A stretch of DNA of 64,000 bases from the NCBI RefSeq assembly GCF_001017175.1, contig NZ_LCYG01000091.1:1-64000 (forward strand), read 5' to 3'. Shown here one piece after another: positions 45,804 through 52,927 of the stretch. The notes below the pieces were generated by a model, which was given only the letters and a program-made list of their open reading frames with translations, made no database searches and was not told where the DNA came from. The translations under genes and the position numbers were made by a program. Each line of letters starts with the position of its first letter. Position 1 is the stretch's first letter. This DNA is from Microvirga vignae (lineage in GTDB: Bacteria > Pseudomonadota > Alphaproteobacteria > Rhizobiales > Beijerinckiaceae).

Positions 45804-45835
45804 GAAAAGCGGCCTTTTTGGCCGCTTTTCTTTTA
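45804..45835. terminator. Bidirectional terminator between scoB and iron permease
   Basis: 10-bp perfect stem AAAAGCGGCC / GGCCGCTTTT, loop TTTTT, then CTTTT. It lies between two convergent genes and has T-rich sides on both strands. Confidence 0.85.
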
Positions 45836-47551
45836 TGAGCCTGATGACGGCTCCGTCTCCACGGCCTTCGGGCGCGCCTCGGCGCTGCGGACGAGCTGGA
45901 TCACCGGAATGAGGCCGATCAGCACAATGAGGAGGGCTGCAAGCGAGCCATCCTCGAAGCGGCCGCGCGAGGCATACGTATAGACCTGCGTTGCCAGCGT
46001 CTCCGTGTTGAGCGGTCGTAGCAGCAGAGTTGCCGGCAATTCCTTGATGCAGTCCACGAAGATCAGAAGCGCGGCACTGGCGAGCGCTGGGCGCATCAGC
46101 GGGATCTGGATGTGCCAGACCATCTCTTTTCGCGATGCGCCCAGCGTGCGCGCAGCATCTTCGAGACTTGGCGAAACGCGATCCAGCCCTGCCGAGAGCG
46201 AGCCCGTGGCAATCGACAGGAAGCGCAGCACATAGGCGACGATGATGCCGCCTGCCGTTCCCATGATGAGCAGGCCTAGACGCTCGCCCGTGAGACTGCG
46301 CCAGAGCGCGCCGATCAGCGAGTCGATCTTCACCAGCGGCGTCATGAGGCCAAGAGCCAGCACGGTGCCAGGCACCGTGTAGCCGAGGCCCGCCACGAAC
46401 AAGGTGCTCTTCGTGAGCGAGGATTTGGCAATGCGTGCGGCGGAGACGAGCAGGGTCGCCACCGCCAGCACCGCGAGAGTGGCGGCAACTGAGAGCCCCA
46501 CAGTCGTCAGGAGATGTTCGAGAAATTCTTCATCGAACTGATCGACGAGGCTGCCTCGCAGGATCTCACGCACCAGGAAGACAAGCGGCAGAGCGAAGCC
46601 GAGAAAGACCGGAATGCTGCAGAGTACCGTCGCGAGCCATGCGCGCCTACCGAAGAGCGGCGCCGGATGCACGACGCGTGAGCGTTTTGCGGAAGTGGCA
46701 TAGCGCCGCTCTTTGCGGCCATGGCGCTCGATCAGGATCAGCGCGACGACAAGAGCGAGCATCACGCAGGCGATCTGCGCTGCGCCTGCAAGGCTGCCGC
46801 GATTGAGCCAGGTATTGTAGACGGAGACGGTGAGTGTGCGCACGCCAAGATATTCGCTCGCGCCGATGTCGTTCAAGGCTTCGAGCAGCGCGAGCGACAG
46901 GCCGACGGCCAGGGCCGGGCGGGCGAGGGGAAGCGCGATGACGCGGAAGAGCTTCAGGCGACTTGCGCCGAGCACGCGGGCCACTTCCAGCATGCTCGCG
47001 CTCTGCGTCAGGAACATCGCGCGTGCGGCGATATACACATATGGGTAGAGCACGGCTGACATCACGATGACGCAGCCATAAAGCGAACGGACTTCCGGAA
47101 ACCAGTAGTCGGAACGTGATTTCCAGCCCATGAGATCGCGCAACGCCATCTGCACAAGGCCCGCGGAGTCGAAGAGCTCCACGTAGATATACGCCGTGAT
47201 ATAGGTGGGCACGGCGAGCGGCAAGGGCAGAAGCCACACGAGAATGTTGCGGCCAGGAAAGCGATGCGCCGTGACGAGCCAGGCGGATGTGATGCCCATG
47301 GAGCCTGCAACGACGGCAATGCCTGCGAGCAGCGCCAGCGTATCGACGATGCTCGTCGGCAGCACATTCCGGATCAGATGAGGCCAGATTTCCGCATCGC
47401 CCTCCGCCGCGATCCCGACCAGCGCCGCGATGGGCATGAATACAAGCAGTCCCACCACCGCCACTGCGACGGAGAGCCACCACGGGATGCGCTTGGCCGC
47501 GCGCCAGGAGCCGAAGCGGAGGAGGGGCGATGCTTCTGCGGTTGCTTTCAA
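45833..47551 (-). CDS. Ferric iron ABC transporter permease (FbpB-like)
   Basis: 572 residues, two fused permease domains of about 6 helices each. Two EAA loops are clear: EVARVLGASRLKLFRVIALPLARP and DAARTLGASRKEMVWHIQIPLMRP. This double-domain layout is characteristic of Fbp/Sfu/Fut iron permeases. It follows the iron-binding protein gene by 71 bases. No matching ATPase gene is adjacent. Confidence 0.9.
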   Translation of the reverse strand: MKATAEASPLLRFGSWRAAKRIPWWLSVAVAVVGLLVFMPIAALVGIAAEGDAEIWPHLIRNVLPTSIVDTLALLAGIAVVAGSMGITSAWLVTAHRFPGRNILVWLLPLPLAVPTYITAYIYVELFDSAGLVQMALRDLMGWKSRSDYWFPEVRSLYGCVIVMSAVLYPYVYIAARAMFLTQSASMLEVARVLGASRLKLFRVIALPLARPALAVGLSLALLEALNDIGASEYLGVRTLTVSVYNTWLNRGSLAGAAQIACVMLALVVALILIERHGRKERRYATSAKRSRVVHPAPLFGRRAWLATVLCSIPVFLGFALPLVFLVREILRGSLVDQFDEEFLEHLLTTVGLSVAATLAVLAVATLLVSAARIAKSSLTKSTLFVAGLGYTVPGTVLALGLMTPLVKIDSLIGALWRSLTGERLGLLIMGTAGGIIVAYVLRFLSIATGSLSAGLDRVSPSLEDAARTLGASRKEMVWHIQIPLMRPALASAALLIFVDCIKELPATLLLRPLNTETLATQVYTYASRGRFEDGSLAALLIVLIGLIPVIQLVRSAEARPKAVETEPSSGS

Positions 47552-47622
47552 TGGGAAATGGCGCCGCCGTTGCCGGCAGCGCCTCCTATGAGTGGGGCAG
47601 CTTCAAGAACTGTTCTTGAGCC

Positions 47623-48663
47623 TTATTGATCGAAGCCGACTTTGTCGACCAGTTCGCTGGCCTTCTTACGCAGCTTGGCGACCTCCGCAATCGACACGTT
47701 GTCCGCCTTGAGCTCGCCGAAGGAGGCGATAGTCGGATGGACCGCGATGCCCGCCTTCACCGGGTATTCGGAGTTGGCCTCGGCATGGATGCGCTGCGAG
47801 TCGTTGGAGACCATGAACTCCATGAACTTCAGGGCATTCGCCTTGTTCGGCGCGTGCTTGGCGAGAGCAAGACCGGAGACGTTCACGTGGGTGCCGCCGC
47901 CCTGGAAGGTGGGCAGGATCACGTTGATCGCCTCGCCCCACTTCTTCTGCTCCTCGTCCTTGCCGTTGCGCATGAGCGAGACGTAGTAGGTGTTGCCGAT
48001 GCCGATGTCGCAGACGCCGGCCAGGATGTCCTTGGCCTGCTCGCGATCGCCGCCCGACGGCTTCTTGGCGAGGTTCGCCTTCACGCCCTTCAGCCACTCC
48101 TCGGCCTTCGCCTCGCCCATGTGAGCGATCGCGGCGGCGATGAGGCTGATGTTGTAGAGATGCTGACCCGAGCGGATGCAGACCTTGCCCTTCCACTTGG
48201 GGTCGGCGAGCTCTTCGTAAGAAATCTTGTCCCGCTTCACGCGTTCCTTGGAGGCATAGACCACGCGGGCGCGCAGCGCGATGCCGAACCAGTGGCCTTC
48301 CGGATCGCGATAGGCGGCAGGGATCACCTTCTCGAGCGCTTCCGACTTCACCGGTTGCGTCACGCCATAGTCCTTGGCGGCTTGCAGGCGGCCGATATCG
48401 ACCGTGAGGATCACGTCGGCCGGGCTGTTCTCGCCCTCGGTGCGGATGCGCTCCTCGAGGCCGTTATTGATGAAAATCGTATTGACCTGGATGCCCGTCT
48501 CTTTGGTGAACTCGTCGAGGACCGGCTTGATGAGGCCCGGCTCACGGGTCGTGTAGATATTCAGCGCCTCCGCGGCGGAAGCGGAGAACGTGGAACCGGC
48601 CAAGGTCCCGAGAGCGGCAGCGCCGAACGCAAGGCTGCGCGCAAATTTCATCGTCAGCATCAT
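47623..48663 (-). CDS. Ferric iron ABC transporter substrate-binding protein (FbpA/FutA-like)
   Basis: 346 residues. Signal peptide (cleavage near SASAAEA), then a periplasmic ferric-binding fold: LNIYTTREPGLIKPVLDEF, ADVILTVDIGRL, and the iron-ligand tyrosines in DIGIGNTYYVSLM. Delivers Fe3+ to the permease encoded downstream. The ATG at 48663 has AAGGA at proper spacing; an in-frame TTG lies just before it and another ATG at 48651. Two Irr-like boxes lie upstream, so iron control is likely. Confidence 0.9.
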   Translation of the reverse strand: MMLTMKFARSLAFGAAALGTLAGSTFSASAAEALNIYTTREPGLIKPVLDEFTKETGIQVNTIFINNGLEERIRTEGENSPADVILTVDIGRLQAAKDYGVTQPVKSEALEKVIPAAYRDPEGHWFGIALRARVVYASKERVKRDKISYEELADPKWKGKVCIRSGQHLYNISLIAAAIAHMGEAKAEEWLKGVKANLAKKPSGGDREQAKDILAGVCDIGIGNTYYVSLMRNGKDEEQKKWGEAINVILPTFQGGGTHVNVSGLALAKHAPNKANALKFMEFMVSNDSQRIHAEANSEYPVKAGIAVHPTIASFGELKADNVSIAEVAKLRKKASELVDKVGFDQ

Positions 48664-48767
48664 CAAGATCCTTCACCAAATCGAACAGATTCAAGGCCTG
48701 TCCTGGATGGGCTGCAAGAACCATGACGGCGATGTTCGGTCAAGGAAAATATGAACTAAAACAAGAA

Positions 48768-48784
48768 CTTATAAGTTTTCTAAA
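48768..48784. promoter_or_regulatory. Irr-like iron control element (ICE), site 1
   Basis: CTTATAA-GTT-TTCTAAA matches the palindromic ICE consensus TTTAGAA-N3-TTCTAAA at 12 of 14 positions, with one perfect half-site. It lies 105 bases upstream of the iron-binding protein start codon. Irr represses or activates iron genes in Hyphomicrobiales. Confidence 0.55.
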
Positions 48785-48794
48785 CTGGATGCTG

Positions 48795-48811
48795 TTTTGA
48801 GATATTCTAAG
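48795..48811. promoter_or_regulatory. Irr-like iron control element (ICE), site 2
   Basis: TTTTGAG-ATA-TTCTAAG matches the same consensus at 11 of 14 positions. It lies 27 bases from site 1 centre to centre and overlaps the last codons of the neighbouring cyclic-nucleotide-domain gene. Confidence 0.4.
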
Positions 48812-49505
48812 CTGAGACCGCTTGTCGAAGGAACGGGGTCTCTGCTGACTCATTCTTCAGTCGCGCGATCTCTGCTTCCATCATCTCCATATTCTTGAAC
48901 ATGCGCTCACTCGTCAGGCGCAGGAAGTAGAAGCCGAATTCGGGATTCTGGAAATAGAGCTGGCGAACCTCATCGTAGGAGATGTTCAGCACTTCGCCGT
49001 CGTCCAGGCATTCGAGAGTCTGGGTGCGCCTGTTGTCGGGTGACATGAAGCCCATCTCGCCCACGACCTGTCCCTGCACCAGCTCGATGTTGAGTTCCTT
49101 CAGGCGGTAGCGGCCGGAAAGGGTGTAGAACATGCAGGTGGCGCTATCGCCTTTCGCAAACAGGATCTCTCCCGCCTTCACCCTGCGGCGGGTCATGAAC
49201 GGCTTGAGCCATTCCATGGAGAGATCGCTTTTCGATGCCTGCTTCACTTGGCGGATCAGGCGGATCATCTGATAGAGCCGCACCGTGTTGAGGGGGAGGA
49301 GGATCAGGTTGACCGTGATGCTCGGATATGCCCGCATGAACACTGCATAGGTGAGCGACACTGCGTTCGTGGCAATGCCGATGCAGCGCAGGGGGATGAT
49401 CGTGCGCATCGCGCTGCCAGTGATGGCGAGAATGGCTGCCAGCCATGCCAATCCATCGAGCCAGGTCATTCCATCGAGCAGGGCCAAGGCGCCGGTCCAG
49501 GTCAT
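48807..49505 (-). CDS. Membrane protein with a cyclic-nucleotide-binding domain
   Basis: 232 residues. About three N-terminal hydrophobic segments (residues 15-75) precede a single cyclic-nucleotide-binding-type barrel (about 100-195: EWLKPFMTRRRVKAGEILFAKGDSATCMFYTLSGRYRLKE, QVVGEMGFMSPDNRRTQTLEC). No kinase, channel pore or DNA-binding domain follows; a short coiled coil ends the protein. The layout recalls Popeye-domain proteins. Ligand and output unknown. Confidence 0.8.
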   Translation of the reverse strand: MTWTGALALLDGMTWLDGLAWLAAILAITGSAMRTIIPLRCIGIATNAVSLTYAVFMRAYPSITVNLILLPLNTVRLYQMIRLIRQVKQASKSDLSMEWLKPFMTRRRVKAGEILFAKGDSATCMFYTLSGRYRLKELNIELVQGQVVGEMGFMSPDNRRTQTLECLDDGEVLNISYDEVRQLYFQNPEFGFYFLRLTSERMFKNMEMMEAEIARLKNESAETPFLRQAVSA

Positions 49506-49616
49506 GAGATTCTCCCCCCTTTATGCATTCCGGAACGTCATATACCACTAAGCGTCACAGTGGCGACAGCTGTGCTTTGGCGCACCTGGAGGTAGCTCCA
49601 TCGGCGCTTCGCCCAT

Positions 49617-49640
49617 GGAAAAGGCCCCTCCCGGGGCCTT
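49617..49640 (-). terminator. Terminator downstream of the small lipoprotein gene
   Basis: 8-bp stem AAGGCCCC / GGGGCCTT with a 4-nt loop; on the minus strand it is followed by TTTTCC. It lies about 32 bases past the lipoprotein stop at 49672. Confidence 0.7.
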
Positions 49641-49671
49641 GGACTTCCACCGATCTGTCTTTGGTCGATGC

Positions 49672-49914
49672 TCAAGGCCTCGCAGCCGGGCGCCGAGGCA
49701 CAAGCCGGTCCGGCACGCTTAAACCCTGACGCTGAGGCTGCTGCGCATTCGTGGTCGAGCCCATGGCTGCGCGGTTCGGCACACTGTCTGTCACGGATGG
49801 AGGCGGAGGGATGTCCGTGCGCGGCAGCACGCCTTCCGGGGCAGGGGACATCGAACATCCACCCAGTGCCAGTCCGGCCAAGCCAAGAAGAGAAAAGATC
49901 ATTCTCCGACGCAT
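49672..49914 (-). CDS. Small lipoprotein, hypothetical
   Basis: 80 residues from the ATG at 49914, which follows GGGGGGTTGTC. Lipoprotein signal with a hydrophobic stretch (MIFSLLGLAGLALGG) and lipobox Cys20, then a Pro-rich, probably unstructured tail with no recognised domain. A further in-frame start at 49938 is possible. Confidence 0.7.
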   Translation of the reverse strand: MRRRMIFSLLGLAGLALGGCSMSPAPEGVLPRTDIPPPPSVTDSVPNRAAMGSTTNAQQPQRQGLSVPDRLVPRRPAARP

Positions 49915-50077
49915 GACAACCCCCCAGTTCTGTTGCATAAGCTAGGCCGTAAATGTGTTAAGTCGAGTCTGCGTCGGGTCGTGGCGCGTGTCGGATATTC
50001 CTTGGATGGGGCTCCTCCGTAAAGCAGCGAGACCTACTTCTAAGAGAGGTTTCGAATCCGCAACCGAAGAGGAGCAC

Positions 50078-50866
50078 ATGGGACCTCATTGCTGGAAGGT
50101 GCGTACACGGTCATCTGGCAAAGAGATACGCAGACTTGCGGGAGCGGCGTTGATGCTTGCGGTCTTCGGCGGAACAGCCGAAGCCAAGTGTCAGGATTCG
50201 CCCGGGCCTGGCGCCGATTGGTCGGGGTGTTCGAAGGCACGCGTCATGCTGAGCGGAGAGGACCTGACCGGCACGATCTTCCAGCGATCCCTCCTGACCG
50301 CGAGCGATTTCGCCAATTCGAAAATGGCAGGGGCCAATCTCGGTGAGACGGAGATCAGTCGAGCCCGTTTCGAGAAGGCCGATCTGTCGAAAGCCGATTT
50401 CACTAAAGCGCTTGGATGGCGAGCGAACTTTGCCGAGGCCGTATTGACCGAAGCCAATTTCGCTTCCGCCGATATGAACCGCTCGAATTTTGCAAAGGCT
50501 CAAGCCTCGGGCGCCAACTTCCTGAAGGCAGAATTGAATCGCTCGGACTTCAGCGGGGCCAATCTCGAACGCGCCGATATGTCGAAGGCCGAGCTGGCCC
50601 GAGTGATCTTTCAGCAAACGAACCTGCGAGGCGTCAATTTCAGCTATTCCAATCTTTCCCGGGCGCATTTGGAAGGCTTGGTGCTTCAGGATGTGACCAT
50701 GTCTGGGGCCTACCTTTACCTGACCCAGTTGGGCGGTGCGGATCTGACGTCTGTCAAAGGCCTGACGCAGGCGCAGATCGACATGGCCTGCGGCGATGAG
50801 CAAACGAAGCTCCCCACAGGACTCACGGCCCCGAAGACGTGGCCATGTAGCACAGACGAGGATTGA
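50078..50866 (+). CDS. Pentapeptide-repeat protein
   Basis: 262 residues. A probable signal segment (LAGAALMLAVFGGTAEA) is followed by about 25 pentapeptide units of the A(D/N)LXX type from residue about 75 to 235 (ADLSKADFTKA, ANFLKAELNRSDFSGANLERADMSKAEL). These build a right-handed quadrilateral beta-helix. If the signal is real the protein is periplasmic, unlike the DNA-mimic Qnr proteins. Start at ATG 50078 is supported by GAGGAG. Confidence 0.85.
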   Translation: MGPHCWKVRTRSSGKEIRRLAGAALMLAVFGGTAEAKCQDSPGPGADWSGCSKARVMLSGEDLTGTIFQRSLLTASDFANSKMAGANLGETEISRARFEKADLSKADFTKALGWRANFAEAVLTEANFASADMNRSNFAKAQASGANFLKAELNRSDFSGANLERADMSKAELARVIFQQTNLRGVNFSYSNLSRAHLEGLVLQDVTMSGAYLYLTQLGGADLTSVKGLTQAQIDMACGDEQTKLPTGLTAPKTWPCSTDED

Positions 50867-50960
50867 AAGACCCGCAAGCTGAAACAAAGCGTCAGCTTAA
50901 CCGTTGGATTTCCTGAGGATTCGAAACCCGAATTCTCTGATTGACCGGGGTAGGCCTAAG

Positions 50961-51410
50961 GTGACGACGCTAAAGGAATTTGAGGATGCCCTCCGCGAGC
51001 AGGGCATGCACATGGCTCTGGCCATTCTGGAGAAGCTACGTGAGCGAGACAGAGTAACGCGCACAGTGGCTCCTGCGCGCCGTATTGCCGGTCGGAAGAT
51101 GACGCCCGATCTCGCCCGCCGCATTCTCGAACTCCATGCGACCACGGAAATGACCCAGCAGGAAATTGCGTTCGAGCTCGGGGTCAATCAGGGGCGGGTT
51201 AACGAGGTGATCAAGCGTGGTAAGTGGCTGAGCGAGGATCCTGATGCTCCTGAGGCCGTTGCACGGGACCGCGCGAAGGCGAGGATGACAAGGGCGACCA
51301 CACGGAAGGCTTCCCAGAAGCAGAAAACCAATGCTGCTACGTCCCCCGGTGCGAAGAAACGGAAGAGCGGCGCCCGTGATCAGGCGCAGCTCATCCTCGG
51401 CGATCTGTAG
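50961..51410 (+). CDS. Small helix-turn-helix protein, hypothetical
   Basis: 149 residues from the GTG at 50961 (frame open to TTG 50904). An N-terminal helical region (KEFEDALREQGMHMALAILEKLRERDRV), a predicted helix-turn-helix (ATTEMTQQEIAFELGVNQGRVNEVIKRGKW, near residues 70-98) and a basic Lys/Arg/Ala tail of about 45 residues. Likely DNA-binding. Family not recognised. Confidence 0.7.
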   Translation: MTTLKEFEDALREQGMHMALAILEKLRERDRVTRTVAPARRIAGRKMTPDLARRILELHATTEMTQQEIAFELGVNQGRVNEVIKRGKWLSEDPDAPEAVARDRAKARMTRATTRKASQKQKTNAATSPGAKKRKSGARDQAQLILGDL

Positions 51411-51485
51411 TTCGGCTTAAGTCGAAGTTCACCAGAGAGCACGGCGAAATCGTACCATCTCTTCATAGACTTGGTGAGACTTGCC

Positions 51486-51513
51486 AGAAAAAACCCTGCC
51501 CGGAGGGCAGGGT
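51486..51513 (-). terminator. Minus-strand terminator without an annotated gene upstream
   Basis: 8-bp perfect stem CCCTGCCC / GGGCAGGG, loop 3, followed on the minus strand by TTTTTT. No convincing protein gene precedes it on that strand, so it may end a small RNA from about 51600. Confidence 0.7.
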
Positions 51514-51600
51514 AAGGATTCTCCTCGCCTTCGGAAGTTATCCGAAAACGCTGTAAGTTGGACATATCGTAAAGAACTTGTCAAATTTTTTATTGTAATC
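51486..51600 (-). ncRNA. Candidate small RNA, minus strand
   Basis: A TTGACA sequence at about 51585-51590 on the minus strand is followed by a hairpin (TTCGGA / TCCGAA, 51530-51546) and a canonical terminator. The 61-codon ORF that overlaps it (51380-51565) runs through the terminator and looks accidental. Promoter -10 element is not clear, so the start is a guess. Confidence 0.3.
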
Positions 51601-51786
51601 GACCGTGAAAATCTTCGGGATTGAGGAATAGATGCGCAAACCACTGTAGTTTTCTCAAAAGTATTACTACTTTTTTATCTTTCAGAATTGCCGCGCTGCT
51701 GCAGGGTGTTGCAGATCTGTCATAGCCTTATTTTGCAGTGGATCCATAAACTGTCCTGGTTATCCCTCGCACAAAGGATGGCGGTT

Positions 51787-52560
51787 ATGAGGACATACCT
51801 TGTTAGTTTACTGGCCGGAGTTGCATCCGCCGCGCTTCTTGCGTCGGCTGCTTCCGCGGCCGACTTGCCGGCGCGCGCGGCTCCGGCTCCGATCGTGGCG
51901 GCGGCTCCGATCTTCACCTGGACCGGCTTCTATGCCGGTGTGAACGCCGGTTGGGGCTGGCGTGACGATGATGAGGAAACCGTGGTGCTGACGGGCCCTG
52001 GCATTCCGGCCGGCCTGGTGGGCACGCTGGATTTCGGTAACGGTGACGACGGCGGCTTCGTCGGCGGCGCCCAGATCGGCTACAACTACCAGATCGGCTC
52101 GTTCGTGGTCGGTCTCGAGGCCGACATCCAGTGGGCTGATACCGACGATGAAGATGCGGTGTTCATCCCCGGCCCGGGCTTTGCCGGCACCTTCGTCCCC
52201 GGCGAGTTCGAGAACAGTTCGGATTGGTTCGGCACGGTGCGCGCCCGCGCCGGTGTCGCGTTCGACCGCGTTCTGATCTACGCCACCGGCGGTCTGGCCT
52301 ACACGGACGACAACACCGGCTGGACGGCCGGTGGTGGTGTCGAGTGGGCCCTGCCGGTGAACTGGTTCGGCTCGTCGGCGGTCACCTTCGGTGTGGAGGG
52401 GCTGTGGGTCAGCCTCGATGAAGATGACGACGACGACCGCATCGGGACCTTTACCCCGGTTGGCGGAGCGCCCGTCGATGTATTCCTACCCCGGGACAAC
52501 GACGACCAGGACTTCTTCGTGGCTCGTGCCAAGCTGAACTTCAAGTTCGGCACTTACTGA
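51787..52560 (+). CDS. Outer-membrane beta-barrel protein (Omp25/31 type)
   Basis: 257 residues. Signal peptide (MRTYLVSLLAGVASAALLASAASA, cleavage before ADLP), then the start typical of this family (DLPARAAPAPIVAAAPIFTWTGFYAGVNAGWGW) and an 8-strand barrel ending in KLNFKFGTY with terminal aromatic. Two loops are strikingly acidic (DDDEETV, DEDDDDDR). ATG 51787 is spaced well from AAAGG; an ATG at 51778 is an alternative. A strong terminator follows. Confidence 0.9.
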   Translation: MRTYLVSLLAGVASAALLASAASAADLPARAAPAPIVAAAPIFTWTGFYAGVNAGWGWRDDDEETVVLTGPGIPAGLVGTLDFGNGDDGGFVGGAQIGYNYQIGSFVVGLEADIQWADTDDEDAVFIPGPGFAGTFVPGEFENSSDWFGTVRARAGVAFDRVLIYATGGLAYTDDNTGWTAGGGVEWALPVNWFGSSAVTFGVEGLWVSLDEDDDDDRIGTFTPVGGAPVDVFLPRDNDDQDFFVARAKLNFKFGTY

Positions 52561-52581
52561 GTTCTGTCCTATCCGAACCAT

Positions 52582-52609
52582 AAGGCCCGGGTGCAAGCCC
52601 GGGCCTTTT
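52582..52609 (+). terminator. Terminator after the outer-membrane protein gene
   Basis: 10-bp perfect stem AAGGCCCGGG / CCCGGGCCTT, 6-nt loop, then TT. It lies 21 bases after the stop. Confidence 0.88.
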
Positions 52610-52642
52610 ATTGTGCCTGTTCTGTGGTGCGCTCAATAAAAC

Positions 52643-52680
52643 GGCCGCGACCGGCCCATTTTGGGATCCTGGTCGCGGCC
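52643..52680. repeat. Long GC-rich hairpin
   Basis: 10-bp arms GGCCGCGACC / GGTCGCGGCC around an 18-nt loop that itself holds CCCATTTTGGG. No T-run follows, so it is not a plain terminator; purpose unknown. Confidence 0.5.
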
Positions 52681-52739
52681 GCGGCCCGTGTTTGCCCCCA
52701 CGGAAGCTAAGCCCTAGACCGGCGAAAGGTGACCTGAAT

Positions 52740-52877
52740 GAGGCGGGGCCTAGGAATAAAAATTTTTCAAAAATTTTTGGAACTAAATCGAGAAACGTGC
52801 GTTGATACGCACCTCCGGTCCTTTTTGCCCCTACGGCCGGACACCTCAGAGCACCCTCCAGGTGCTCTTTCTTTTTC
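52740..52877 (+). ncRNA. Candidate small RNA with anti-Shine-Dalgarno segments
   Basis: Within a gene-free gap, an A/T tract (two abutting AAAAATTTTT palindromes at 52758-52778) precedes a hairpin GTGCGT / ACGCAC (52797-52812), a single-stranded-looking ACCTCCGG, and an intrinsic terminator (52848-52877) whose loop is CTCCA. CCUCC-type loops are a hallmark of several alphaproteobacterial small RNAs. The promoter cannot be proven by eye. Confidence 0.4.
52848..52877 (+). terminator. Terminator in the gap before the PaaK-like gene
   Basis: 8-bp stem AGAGCACC / GGTGCTCT, loop CTCCA, then TTCTTTTTC. No plus-strand protein gene ends near it; the upstream outer-membrane gene has its own terminator. 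Confidence 0.8.
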
Positions 52878-52927
52878 ACTGTATCTCTGATTCTCCATAA
52901 AAAATGCCAAGCTTCGTCGGCTGCGCA

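Noticed and set aside
50046-50066. TTCGAATCC reminiscent of a tRNA T-loop
   Set aside because: No cloverleaf can be built around it; it lies just upstream of the pentapeptide-repeat gene.
50877-50899. A hairpin AAGCTGA / TCAGCTT after the pentapeptide-repeat gene as a terminator
   Set aside because: It lacks a T-run on either side; too weak to call.
51380-51565. A 61-codon minus-strand frame
   Set aside because: It runs through a canonical terminator hairpin and has no family resemblance; a small RNA explains the region better.
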